Source of the DNA: JBCBJX01 sp964342855 | GTDB taxonomy: Bacteria > Pseudomonadota > Alphaproteobacteria > Caulobacterales > Parvularculaceae | Assembly (NCBI GenBank): GCA_964342855.1 | Contig: CAYFIB010000004.1 | Span: forward strand, 1-64,000 | Direction: 5' to 3' | Length of the DNA stretch: 64,000 nt | Part shown: positions 37,374-45,790 of the stretch, one piece after another | Position numbering within the stretch: position 1 is the first letter of the stretch | How the letters are laid out: each line of letters opens with the position of its first letter | Position numbers and translations under genes: made by a program | Notes under the pieces: model-generated | Told to the model about the DNA's origin: nothing | What the model saw: only the letters and a program-made list of their open reading frames with translations | The model's database searches: none

Positions 37374-38780
37374 ATGACGGACAGCGCGGAGCGGGCTCCC
37401 GCGCGGGTGTCGCTGCCCATGCAGCTGCTCGTGCTGACGGTGATCTTCGTGCTCGTCGCGGAGGCCTTCGTCTTCGTTTTCTCTATCGGCAAGTTCCGCA
37501 TCGATTGGCTGCGCGATCGCGTCGAGGCGGGGCAGATCGCCGTGTTGGCTCAGGAAGCCCACCCCGATCACATGATCGAATATGAGCTCATGCGCGAGCT
37601 TCTCTCCAACGCTGAAGTCGAAGCGGTGACGCTGCAGCGCGACGACACGCGCGAACTGGTTCTGATGCGCAGCGCTGAAACCGATCTCGTTCCGGGCGTC
37701 GTCGACCTCGACAATTTCAATCCCGCCTGGGAGACGATCCGCGCGCTCATCACGTTCTTTGCGGACGATCACCGCATGCTCGTCATCGTCGGCACGCCGC
37801 GCCTCGACGCTGGCGGCAAGATCGAAGCGACCGTGCCGCTCGGGCCATTGAAACGCGAAATGTGGACCTACGCCGGGAACATCCTCGTTCTGTCGCTCGG
37901 CATCGCAATTTTTACGGCCGGCTGCGTCTACTGGGCGCTCACCGAGGCGCTCGTTCGTCCGATGACGCGTCTGACGCTCAATATGCGGAGCTTCCAGAGC
38001 CGTCCGGAAGACGCAAGCCGGATCATGCGCCCGTCGGGCCGCGCGGACGAGATCGGCGATGCTGAAGCCGTCCTCGCCGACATGCAGACCCAGCTGCACG
38101 CGGCGCTGAAACGCAAGCAGCGCCTCGCCGCGCTTGGGGCGGGCGTATCCAAGATCAATCACGACTTACGCAACGTGCTGGCGAGCGCGCAGCTCATCTC
38201 CGACCGCATGGCGGCGTCGGACGATCCGTTGGTCGCCAAGCTCGCGCCCCGGCTGCTGAGGAGCATCGACCGCGCGGTCGGTCTCTGTCGCGATACGTTG
38301 GCCTATGGTCGACTGGATGAGACGCGCCTCAGCATTGAGGCGACGCCGCTACGTCCGCTTGTCGCGGACGCCGCCCTCGACGCCGCGCCCGAAGGCGGGC
38401 CGGTTCGCACCGTGATCGACATCGACGAAGCGCGCTTGGCGCGCGTCGATCGTGAGCAATTCCACCGCGTGCTGCTCAACCTGTTCCGCAACGCCGTGCA
38501 GGTCATGAACGCCATGGACGGCGAGCGCGAGAAGGTCCTGCGCATCAGCGCGCAGACCGTGAACGACCGGACCGTCATCGACATCGCCGACAGCGGACCC
38601 GGCGTGCCGGACAGCGCCCTCGATAAACTCTTCACGCCGTTCGCCGGATCAACGACCGCCGGCGGGTCCGGTCTCGGACTCGCGATCGCTGACGAGATCG
38701 TCCGCGCCCACGGCGGCGCGCTGACGCTTCACAGGTCTGATGAGACAGGGGCGGTCTTCCGCATTACGTTGCCGAATTAA
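37374..38780 (+). CDS. Sensor histidine kinase with HDLRN-type H box, no adjacent regulator
   Basis: A 468-residue membrane kinase. Two transmembrane helices (about residues 17-38 and 166-188) flank an extracytoplasmic sensor of about 125 residues. A HAMP-like linker leads to the acceptor H263 in KINHDLRNVLAS and a catalytic ATPase domain with NLFRNAVQVM, DSGPGVP and GGSGLGLAIADEIV. HDLRN is a recognised variant H box in alphaproteobacteria. It begins 55 bp after the FAD reductase, so it probably belongs to the same transcript as the DUF547-TVP38-FAD genes, and converges with the EnvZ-like kinase. No partner regulator lies downstream. Confidence 0.88.
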   Translation: MTDSAERAPARVSLPMQLLVLTVIFVLVAEAFVFVFSIGKFRIDWLRDRVEAGQIAVLAQEAHPDHMIEYELMRELLSNAEVEAVTLQRDDTRELVLMRSAETDLVPGVVDLDNFNPAWETIRALITFFADDHRMLVIVGTPRLDAGGKIEATVPLGPLKREMWTYAGNILVLSLGIAIFTAGCVYWALTEALVRPMTRLTLNMRSFQSRPEDASRIMRPSGRADEIGDAEAVLADMQTQLHAALKRKQRLAALGAGVSKINHDLRNVLASAQLISDRMAASDDPLVAKLAPRLLRSIDRAVGLCRDTLAYGRLDETRLSIEATPLRPLVADAALDAAPEGGPVRTVIDIDEARLARVDREQFHRVLLNLFRNAVQVMNAMDGEREKVLRISAQTVNDRTVIDIADSGPGVPDSALDKLFTPFAGSTTAGGSGLGLAIADEIVRAHGGALTLHRSDETGAVFRITLPN

Positions 38781-38786
38781 TGGTCG

Positions 38787-40286
38787 TCAGCGTGGAGAGC
38801 GCCTGACCGGCAATTCGATGACCGCGCGCAGTCCGCGCTCCGGACGCGCCTCTAGGCGCGCTTCGCCGCCATGGGCCGCCGCGACGGAGCTGACGACGGC
38901 GAGGCCGAGACCGACCCCGCCGGTCTCCTTGTTGCGGGAGGAGTCGCCGCGCCGAAACGGCTCGAACATCGTTTGAAGATCCGCTTCCGGAAGGCCCGGT
39001 CCGTCGTCTTCGACCAGGATCGAGATTGCGGCGTCGGAAACCAAAAGACTGAGACACGCCCGCTCGCCGTAGCGTATCGCGTTGTCGACAAGGTTCCGGA
39101 CGGCGCGTCGGAGCGCGGTCGGTTTGCACGCGAAGAGGATCGGTCGCTCCGCTGTCGGGCGCCAGCGCACGTCTTCATCCATGGCTGCGTAGTCGGCGCA
39201 GATCTCTTCCAGCATGGCGGCGAGGTCGATTTCGACGGTTTCTTCGCCGGCGCCGACATGGCGGCTCCAGGAGAGAATTTCCTGCGTCATGCGCGCCATG
39301 TCCTCCACGGCGGCGATCATGCGCTCCTTATCCGGACTGTCATCGAGGTTTTCGAGGCGGATGCGCAGGCCTGCGAGGGGCGTTCTGAGATCGTGACCGA
39401 CGGCGCCGAGCACGCGGCGCTGGTCGGAGATCAGCCGGGCGAGCCGCTCGCGCATCGCTTCGAAAGCTTCCAGCGTTCGGGCGATCTCTTTCGGACCTTC
39501 AATATCCATCAACGGCGTATCGTCGCCGCGCCCGAAGCGGTCGGCGGCTTCGGCGAGCCGGTCCAGCGGGCGCGCGATCCGGCGCGCGATGAAAATCCCC
39601 GCGACGCCGACGGAAAGAAAGACGACGGACAAGGACGCCAGCGCGCGCCCCGTCAGTCTCCGGCGCGGCGGCATGCGCATGGCGGCGTTCAGCCAGACGC
39701 CGTCCGTAACCTGAAACGAGACGATCTCGACCTCAACACGGCGTTCATCCTCATCCAGATCACGCATCGGTCGGTCCAGAAACGGCGGCTCGAAAGGCGG
39801 CGGCCCTTCGCGCTTCATTTGACGAAGTTCGTCCGCATCACGACGTCCGGCGTCCATGCGTCGGCGAAACTCGCCGCGACCGAGACGGCGAAGTCGCGAG
39901 AGTTGCGCCTCCGTCGGGCGCACCGTGCGGGAGTAGACCGGCGTTTCGATTTCGCTGTCGGCCAGTCGCGAGACCAACGCTTTGACAAAGCCGCTATCGT
40001 GCAGGTCCGGCGCGGCGAACGCACTTTCCGACGTCCAAACGAGGAAAGTCGGCGTCGAAAGCGCGCGGACAGCGCGCGGATCCGCCTGACCTTCGTCGCG
40101 CAGGAATTCGGCGGCGGACGCGAGGCGATCAATCCTCTGGGATCGGATGGCCAGACGCGCGGCGAGGCTCGCTTCGCCGGCGATCAGAAATCCGTTGACG
40201 GCGATGGCGAGGCCGAGAACGCATAGAAGCAGGCCGACGATCTGTGTCGCGAGCGAGAGCCGCCTGGATGAAGGGCGTTTGGTCAC
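38787..40286 (-). CDS. EnvZ-like sensor histidine kinase
   Basis: A 499-residue inner-membrane kinase. One helix at about residues 12-36 and another at about 215-236 enclose a periplasmic sensor that is unusually rich in Arg, Asp and Glu (about residues 120-190). A HAMP domain (RRIARPLDRLAEAADRFGRG) leads to H298 in GAVGHDLRTPLAGLR, then the ATPase domain with NLVDNAIRYG, DDGPGLP and GGVGLGLAVV. It overlaps the upstream response regulator by four bases. The pair diverges from a secreted EF-hand protein, a likely target or ligand carrier. Confidence 0.92.
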   Translation of the reverse strand: MTKRPSSRRLSLATQIVGLLLCVLGLAIAVNGFLIAGEASLAARLAIRSQRIDRLASAAEFLRDEGQADPRAVRALSTPTFLVWTSESAFAAPDLHDSGFVKALVSRLADSEIETPVYSRTVRPTEAQLSRLRRLGRGEFRRRMDAGRRDADELRQMKREGPPPFEPPFLDRPMRDLDEDERRVEVEIVSFQVTDGVWLNAAMRMPPRRRLTGRALASLSVVFLSVGVAGIFIARRIARPLDRLAEAADRFGRGDDTPLMDIEGPKEIARTLEAFEAMRERLARLISDQRRVLGAVGHDLRTPLAGLRIRLENLDDSPDKERMIAAVEDMARMTQEILSWSRHVGAGEETVEIDLAAMLEEICADYAAMDEDVRWRPTAERPILFACKPTALRRAVRNLVDNAIRYGERACLSLLVSDAAISILVEDDGPGLPEADLQTMFEPFRRGDSSRNKETGGVGLGLAVVSSVAAAHGGEARLEARPERGLRAVIELPVRRSPR

Positions 40287-41008
40287 GAGGCTTTTCGCGG
40301 CGGTTCGACGAAACGGTAGCCGCCGCCCCAGACCGTTTTGATGTAGGACGGATTTTTGGGATCAGGTTCGATTTTCTTCCGCAGGCGACTGACCTGATTG
40401 TCGATGGACCGGTCGAAAACATCCGCTTCGCGCCCCTGCGTCAGATCGAGCAGCGTGTCGCGGCTGAGAACGCGCCGCGGGCGCTCCAGAAACGTCATCA
40501 GCAAGCGGAATTCGCCGGCGGAGAGCGGCGTGCAGGCGCCCTCGGCGTCGACCAGCTCGCGCTGTGCGGCATCGAGCACCCAGTCGCCGAAAGCGATGCG
40601 GTCGGCGTCGGCGACGGAGCCAGAGGGCTCCGCGCGCGCCCGGCGCAGCACGGCCTTGATGCGGGCGAGGAGTTCGCGCGGGTTGAAGGGCTTTACGACG
40701 TAGTCGTCCGCCCCCAGCTCCAGACCGACGATGCGGTCGGCGTCGTCCGCCATGGCGGTGAGAAAGATCACCGGCGGCGCCGTGTCGAGGTTCAGGCTGC
40801 GGAAAAGCTCAACGCCGTCTTCGCCGGGCATCATGATGTCGAGCAGCATGAGATCGACCCGCGCGCCGCTTTTCAGCACGTCGCGGGCTGCGGCGGCGTT
40901 CGGGGCGAGCACGGTCGCGAACCCGGCGCGCTCCAGATAGGTCGCGAGCGGCTCGCGGATATCCGCTTCGTCGTCGACGATCAGAATACGGGTTTCAGCA
41001 TCGCTCAC
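40283..41008 (-). CDS. OmpR/PhoB-family response regulator
   Basis: A 241-residue transcription factor. The receiver domain shows ILIVDDEAD, phospho-acceptor D57 in MLLDIMMPGEDG, the Thr in FLTAMAD and the Lys in YVVKPFNPREL. The carboxy-terminal winged helix has LSAGEFRLLMTFLERPRRVLSRD and IDNQVSRLRKKIE, ending VWGGGYRF. I start at GTG 41008, which has AGGAG ten bases upstream; the open frame to 41242 crosses into the divergent EF-hand gene. It is the first gene of a pair with the EnvZ-like kinase. Confidence 0.93.
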   Translation of the reverse strand: MSDAETRILIVDDEADIREPLATYLERAGFATVLAPNAAAARDVLKSGARVDLMLLDIMMPGEDGVELFRSLNLDTAPPVIFLTAMADDADRIVGLELGADDYVVKPFNPRELLARIKAVLRRARAEPSGSVADADRIAFGDWVLDAAQRELVDAEGACTPLSAGEFRLLMTFLERPRRVLSRDTLLDLTQGREADVFDRSIDNQVSRLRKKIEPDPKNPSYIKTVWGGGYRFVEPPRKAS

Positions 41009-41229
41009 GCGGCGCGGGCTCCTGTTGGCGTTTGTCGACTGTCGCGCACGAACGTCGAGCGCGCGTCCCGGCATTGTCGCGAAAGTATCTCCGAAACCCG
41101 AAAATGCAGGTCGAGGGTTAACGAGCGACAGACGATTTGGGCGAACTCTAGCGACATTGGGGTGGTTCTCTTGGGGCGTCGATCGACGGAGAAACGCTTC
41201 GCGGTTGTCCTGAAAGAGAGGAAGACCCC

Positions 41230-41700
41230 ATGAAAAAGACACTGATCCTTATCGCGATGAGCGGCGCGGTCGCCCTTGGCGGCGTCGCGTTCGCTGACGA
41301 CGAACGCCGCCCGCCGCGCGGCGGCGGCATGTTCCCGGCGAAGCTGATGGACGCCGACGAGGACGGCTCGATCACCCGCGCCGAAATGGAAGCGTTCCAG
41401 GCGGACCGGTTCGCCAAAATCGACGCCGACGGCGACGGTTTTCTGACGCGCGAAGAGATGGAAGAGGCGGCGAAAGACCGCCCGCGTCCGCCGCGCGGCG
41501 AAGGCGGCCCGCGTCGCGGCGGTCGCGGTCGCGGCTTCGAGCGCCTCGACGAAAACGAAGACGGCCAACTCAGCGAAGACGAATTCGCGGTCGTGCTGGA
41601 GACGGTTTTCGAGAAGATCGACGCGGATGAAGACGGCGTCGTGACGGAAGACGAACTCGACGCCGCGCGTGAGGCGTTCCGTGGGCGTCGCCGCCGCTAG
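41230..41700 (+). CDS. Secreted four-EF-hand calcium-binding protein
   Basis: A 156-residue exported protein. Residues 1-22 are a signal peptide (MKKTLILIAMSGAVALGGVAFA). Four EF-hand loops are readable, starting at D41 (DADEDGSITRAE), D65 (DADGDGFLTREE), D107 (DENEDGQLSEDE) and D131 (DADEDGVVTEDE). Loops 1-2 and 3-4 are separated by a Pro/Arg/Gly-rich hinge (about residues 84-103). The start has GAGAGGAA upstream, and a strong terminator follows. It is divergent from the OmpR/EnvZ-type pair, suggesting that system controls it or senses its ligand; this is inference. Confidence 0.9.
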   Translation: MKKTLILIAMSGAVALGGVAFADDERRPPRGGGMFPAKLMDADEDGSITRAEMEAFQADRFAKIDADGDGFLTREEMEEAAKDRPRPPRGEGGPRRGGRGRGFERLDENEDGQLSEDEFAVVLETVFEKIDADEDGVVTEDELDAAREAFRGRRRR

Positions 41701-41763
41701 ACCGTTTCGAGAGACCGCGCGTCGCCGCCTCTTCCCCCAAGCCGCAGACGGCGGCGCGTGTCG

Positions 41764-41797
41764 GGCCGGCTCCCTCAGGAGCCGGCCTTTTTCTTTT
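41764..41797 (+). terminator. Rho-independent terminator after the EF-hand gene
   Basis: A perfect 10-bp stem GGCCGGCTCC (41764-41773) with GGAGCCGGCC (41778-41787), loop CTCA, followed by TTTTTCTTTTT. It is one of the strongest terminators in the window. Confidence 0.92.
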
Positions 41798-41826
41798 TCC
41801 ACACAAAGGGGTAGGCTGGACGACCG

Positions 41827-41844
41827 CCGTCACCGGGGTGTCAT
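41827..41844 (+). promoter_or_regulatory. Pho-box-like site upstream of phoR
   Basis: CCGTCAC, four bases, GTGTCAT: two 7-mers with the 11-bp phase of a PhoB box (CTGTCAT repeated), matching 5 of 7 and 6 of 7 positions. It lies 35 bases before the phoR start, so autoregulation by PhoB is plausible. Confidence 0.55.
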
Positions 41845-41878
41845 GGGATGCGTTTAACGTACTCCGCTTAAATCCTGG

Positions 41879-43300
41879 GTGCGTATCGAGGTTGCCGACG
41901 TGCACGACGATATCGAACGACTGATCAGGGAGACCGCGACGGCCGTGCGCCGCCGCGACTTTCTGTGGTCGGGCGGCGTGGCGCTTGGCGTTTGTCTCGT
42001 ACTTAGCCTGCTGGCCGACGTACCGGCGGCGGCGGCGTTCACTGTCTGGGTCGCGAGCGTGGTCGGCCTTGCGTTTCGCTATTTTTTTGCGGGCTCGCGC
42101 GTATGGTCGCGCCCGGTCCAGCGCGTCGTCGATGCGGAATTGGGCGCGCGCGAGGCGGAGCTTTCCACGCTGCGGCTCGTACGCGGCGTCGTCGCGACCT
42201 TGCCGGACCCCGTGCTGCTCCTCGACGACGCAGGCCGCGTCGATCTCGCGAATCCGGCGGCGTCGGCGTTCTTCGGCGTCGATCCGGAGGACCGGCACCT
42301 GTCCGCCGTGCTGCGCGCGCCGTCCGTGCTCAACGCCATTGAGGAAATCCGCGAGGGAGCGCCGCCGCACAGCGTGGAGTTCACCGCATCTGGCGCCTCG
42401 GACCGACATTGTCGAGCGTTCGCCGCGACCGTGGGCGAGGGCGGGCGGCATCGGTCTCTGCTCGTCATCCGTGATCTGACGGCCGAAAAGCGACTGGAGC
42501 GCATGCGCGAGGACTTCGTCGCGAGCGCTAGCCATGAGCTGCGCACCCCGCTCGCCTCCATGCAGGGCTTTATCGAAACGCTCCGCGGGCACGCAAAAGA
42601 CGACCCGGACGCCCGCGAACGGTTCCTCGGCATCATGCAGGATCAGGCCGAGCGCATGGGGCGGCTCATCAGCGATCTCATGTCGCTCTCGCGCATCGAG
42701 CTCGATGAAAACGTTCCGCCGACAGAGTTCGTGGACCTCGGTGGCGCCGTTCAGGATGTGATCGCGGGGTTGGCGCCCATCGCCAGCGATTGCGGATGTC
42801 GGCTTCAGTTCACGCCGCCGCCGCGGCCGCTCGGCATCGTCGGCGACCGCGATCAGGTGATTCAGGTCATACAGAACCTGATCGACAACGCCATGCGGTA
42901 CGCGGGCGAAAGCGGGCCGATTGAGATCGCCATCGGTCACGGCGCCTCGCCGGCGACTTTCGGGGGCGAGGGCGCCTTTCGGTACGGCGACACCGTGGAG
43001 CAATTGTCGTCGCGTCATACGCGCTCGGCGGACCGGATCGCATTCGTGCAGATCCGCGATCACGGCGGCGGCGTCGACCGTTCAGCGCTGCCACGCCTGA
43101 CCGAACGTTTCTACCGCGTGGACATTCAGCAGAGCCGCCAAAAGGGCGGCACAGGTCTCGGCCTCGCCATAGTGAAGCACATACTGAACCGGCACCGCGG
43201 CGGGCTTCATGTTGAGACAGAGCCCGGTGAAGGTACGGCGTTCACCGCGTATTTTCCGGCCGCTGAGGCGACGGAAATCGAGCGTCTCGCCGCGCAATAA
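41879..43300 (+). CDS. phoR: Phosphate regulon sensor kinase PhoR
   Basis: A 473-residue membrane histidine kinase that partners PhoB in the response to phosphate limitation. It has two hydrophobic helices (about residues 30-70) without a sizeable periplasmic domain, a PAS-like domain (about 100-200: LPDPVLLLDDAGRVDLANPAA), H219 in VASASHELRTPLASMQGF and the catalytic domain (NLIDNAMRYA, DHGGGVD, GGTGLGLAIVKHILNRH). The last motif is typical of PhoR. The start is a GTG at 41879; another GTG a few codons on is possible. It is followed by phoU and phoB. Confidence 0.92.
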   Translation: MRIEVADVHDDIERLIRETATAVRRRDFLWSGGVALGVCLVLSLLADVPAAAAFTVWVASVVGLAFRYFFAGSRVWSRPVQRVVDAELGAREAELSTLRLVRGVVATLPDPVLLLDDAGRVDLANPAASAFFGVDPEDRHLSAVLRAPSVLNAIEEIREGAPPHSVEFTASGASDRHCRAFAATVGEGGRHRSLLVIRDLTAEKRLERMREDFVASASHELRTPLASMQGFIETLRGHAKDDPDARERFLGIMQDQAERMGRLISDLMSLSRIELDENVPPTEFVDLGGAVQDVIAGLAPIASDCGCRLQFTPPPRPLGIVGDRDQVIQVIQNLIDNAMRYAGESGPIEIAIGHGASPATFGGEGAFRYGDTVEQLSSRHTRSADRIAFVQIRDHGGGVDRSALPRLTERFYRVDIQQSRQKGGTGLGLAIVKHILNRHRGGLHVETEPGEGTAFTAYFPAAEATEIERLAAQ

Positions 43301-43347
43301 CGTCGTTTCAGCCCGTTTCGCCGTCGTTAATACAACCATGCGGCGCA

Positions 43348-43365
43348 CTGTCATCGAACTTACAA
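43348..43365 (+). promoter_or_regulatory. Possible Pho box upstream of phoU
   Basis: A perfect CTGTCAT at 43348-43354 is followed after CGAA by CTTACAA (43359-43365), a weak second repeat (4 of 7) in the expected 11-bp phase, 87 bases before phoU. The rest of the 151-base phoR-phoU gap shows no other feature. Confidence 0.4.
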
Positions 43366-43451
43366 ACGAAACTGATTAGTCTCTGCGACCCAAAGGCGCT
43401 ACATAAGCGTCAAGGCGTACAAAGTGCGCTATAAAAATCAGGGAGCCACCT

Positions 43452-44168
43452 ATGGCCGTCGCAGAGCCTGTCCGCACAAGCGGGCCGCTCACCGTTCGCA
43501 TCGCTCAGATGGGCGGACTCGTCGAGCAGCAGCTCGTCGATGTGATCGCCGCTGTCGAGCGCCGCGACCCGGCTCTCGCGGCTAAAGTGAAGGAAGCCGA
43601 TACTGAGGTGGACGCCGCGCTTCTTCGCATCGAAGCCGACGTCACCGACCGCCTGCGCCGCGGCGGGCTTTCTGAAGCCGTGCTGCGCGAAGCGATGTCG
43701 GCTCTGAAGATCGCGGGCGAACTGGAGCGTATCGGCGATCTGGCGAAAAACATCGCCAAGCGCTCACGCGTCGTCAGCGCCCATGAACCGGTGAAATCCA
43801 TCACGGGCGTCATGCGCATGGGCCGCATCTCGCTGCGTCAGGTGACGGAAGTCCTGAACGCGCTATCGGCGGTCGATGTCGACGCGGCCATGGCGGTCTG
43901 GGCGGGCGACGACGAGATCGACGAGCTTTACAATTCGCTGTTCGAAGAAATTCTCGGTCAGATGGATCGCGACGAGGCTTCCATCGCTGCGGCGACGCAT
44001 CTTGTTTTCATCGCGAAGAACTTCGAACGGGTCGGCGACCACGCAACCAACATCGCCGAAAGCGTCTATTTCCTCGGCACTGGCGCGCACCTCGTCGATC
44101 AGCGCCCGAAAAGCGATGTGACGCCGATGATCGACACGCGTGACGTCGCTGCGGGACGCGCGCAATAA
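43452..44168 (+). CDS. phoU: Phosphate transport system regulator PhoU
   Basis: A 238-residue cytoplasmic protein that keeps the PhoR-PhoB pair off when phosphate is plentiful and links it to the Pst transporter. It contains the two repeated PhoU three-helix bundles: the first around SALKIAGELERIGDLAKNIAKR and the second around THLVFIAKNFERVGDHATNIAES. The duplicated ERIGDxxxNIA/ERVGDHATNIA metal-binding motifs are diagnostic. The ATG is preceded by GGGAG. It lies between phoR and phoB, without the usual pstSCAB genes. Confidence 0.96.
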   Translation: MAVAEPVRTSGPLTVRIAQMGGLVEQQLVDVIAAVERRDPALAAKVKEADTEVDAALLRIEADVTDRLRRGGLSEAVLREAMSALKIAGELERIGDLAKNIAKRSRVVSAHEPVKSITGVMRMGRISLRQVTEVLNALSAVDVDAAMAVWAGDDEIDELYNSLFEEILGQMDRDEASIAAATHLVFIAKNFERVGDHATNIAESVYFLGTGAHLVDQRPKSDVTPMIDTRDVAAGRAQ

Positions 44169-44279
44169 CGATCTCCGTCAGGTGTTTCCTGATGGTCGAA
44201 GGTCGGCTATGGGGGCGCTGCTGCGGTGCAGCACCGTCAGCGACTTCAGCGACGCTAGTATGCGAAAGAGAGCGCCCAC

Positions 44280-44978
44280 ATGAGCCAACCTCTCATCATG
44301 GTGGTTGAGGATGAAGCCGCGATCTCGACCTTGCTCGAGTATAATCTGACGCGCGAAGGCTACGACGTACGCATCGCCGCGGACGGCGAAGAGGGATTGT
44401 TGCGCATCGAAGAGGACGGGCCGGATCTGGTCGTCCTCGACTGGATGCTCCCAAAAATCTCCGGCATCGAGGTCTGTCGCCGTCTGCGCTCCAAGCCCGA
44501 GACGCGCAATGTCCCCGTCATCATGCTGACGGCGCGTTCGGAAGAAGCCGACCGCGTGCGCGGGCTTGATACGGGAGCGGATGATTATCTGACGAAGCCG
44601 TTCTCCATGTCGGAGCTGTCAGCGCGCATCAAGGCCGTGCTTCGGCGCATCCGCCCGGCGCTGCTTGATGAGGCCGTGACCTATGGCGACATCATTCTGG
44701 ATCGCGCCGCGCACCGCGTCCGCCGCGGCGACAGCGAAATTCATCTGGGCCCGACGGAGTTCCGTCTGCTCGATCACCTCATCCAGCATCCGGGCCGCGT
44801 CTTTTCCCGCGAGCAGCTTCTCAACGCCGTTTGGGGCTCCGACGTCTTCGTCGAAGCCCGAACGGTCGATGTTCATGTGGGGCGTTTGCGCAAGGCGCTG
44901 AACCAGCATGGCCATAACGACCCGATCCGCACGGTGCGGTCGGCGGGGTATGCGCTGGATATGGCCGAGGGGAGCTGA
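44280..44978 (+). CDS. phoB: Phosphate regulon response regulator PhoB
   Basis: A 232-residue OmpR-class transcription factor. The receiver has MVVEDEAAI, phospho-acceptor D54 in VVLDWMLPKISG, LTARSEEADRVRGLDTGADDYLTKPFS and the SELSARIKAVLRR linker. The winged helix includes LGPTEFRLLDHLIQHPGRVFSREQLL and VDVHVGRLRKAL, which are close to PhoB proteins of other alphaproteobacteria. It ends the phoR-phoU-phoB cluster and converges with gcrA across 30 bases. Confidence 0.95.
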   Translation: MSQPLIMVVEDEAAISTLLEYNLTREGYDVRIAADGEEGLLRIEEDGPDLVVLDWMLPKISGIEVCRRLRSKPETRNVPVIMLTARSEEADRVRGLDTGADDYLTKPFSMSELSARIKAVLRRIRPALLDEAVTYGDIILDRAAHRVRRGDSEIHLGPTEFRLLDHLIQHPGRVFSREQLLNAVWGSDVFVEARTVDVHVGRLRKALNQHGHNDPIRTVRSAGYALDMAEGS

Positions 44979-45008
44979 GCTCCGCCTCGCCGATCTTTTG
45001 TATCGAGC

Positions 45009-45494
45009 TTAGCCGTTGACGACGCGGCGCTGGCCGCCCAGCGCGAGCGGCGTACGGCGTTCTTCGCGACGCGCATTGGACGGCTGGAAGGCGATTGCGG
45101 CGTGATAGGCGCAATAGCTTTTACCCGAGCCGACCGATTGGCCGCAGAAATGGAAGTCGTCATCGGTCGGATCGCCGATCGGCCACTTGCACATGTTGCC
45201 CGAGAGCGTGGAGACGGTCGTCAGCTCGCCGCCATCGCGCATCGCCGGCGGCACGTACGACTGCTCGGGAAGCGGTTCAAAGACCTCCGCTTCATCGACT
45301 TCCGGGAGAATATGGTCGAGGCGACCGCGCTGCGGGGCCGCCGGCGCCGCACGCCCGGAAAGGCCGAGGCGGTGCACCTTGCCGATCACGGCGTTGCGCG
45401 TGACGCCGCCCAGCTTTGAGGCGATCTGGCTCGCGGAGAGACCCTCCGACCAGTACTTCTTCAGAAGTTCGACGCGTTCATCGGTCCAGGCCAT
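45009..45494 (-). CDS. gcrA: Cell-cycle regulator GcrA
   Basis: A 161-residue alphaproteobacterial factor that acts with sigma-70 at promoters carrying GANTC sites methylated by CcrM. The start MAWTDERVELLKKYWSEGLS is almost invariant, followed by SASQIASKLGGVTRNAVIGKVHRLGL, the DNA-binding segment. The carboxy part carries the conserved CKWPIGDP and FHFCGQ-to-YCAYH cysteine motifs of the sigma-interaction domain. The open frame extends to 45650, but the Met at 45494 is the family start. A GANTC site lies next to the -35 of its likely promoter. Confidence 0.96.
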   Translation of the reverse strand: MAWTDERVELLKKYWSEGLSASQIASKLGGVTRNAVIGKVHRLGLSGRAAPAAPQRGRLDHILPEVDEAEVFEPLPEQSYVPPAMRDGGELTTVSTLSGNMCKWPIGDPTDDDFHFCGQSVGSGKSYCAYHAAIAFQPSNARREERRTPLALGGQRRVVNG

Positions 45495-45658
45495 GGGATT
45501 CTCCGCTCGCTCGCTCCGCCCTCGGCGCGCGCCACAATGGTCGTCACGCCGCTCAAACCAGATATTGTGTCTGCGGGTCGGCTTCGTTCCGAAAGGACCC
45601 ACATCTGGTGGAGGGGATGCTACGACATACAAGACTTGGTGCAAGCCCAAAGTTTTCC

Positions 45659-45693
45659 ACTATATGTAGTTTGTTAGGATTTTGGTAAGAATC
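45659..45693 (-). promoter_or_regulatory. Candidate gcrA promoter with a GANTC methylation site
   Basis: Minus strand: TTACCA (45683-45688) as -35, 18-base spacer, TATAGT (45659-45664) as -10. A GANTC site, GATTC (45689-45693), abuts the -35. The surrounding 45640-45700 is the AT-richest part of the gap between gcrA and the ABC permease. Confidence 0.5.
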
Positions 45694-45790
45694 AGCGGTT
45701 TCCAGCGCATCGCGATGGCGATTTCGCGGCCCGCCGCCGGTTGACCGAGCCCGGAGGCGGGCCCAGTTAACGCGGCGAAGGAGATCTCTC

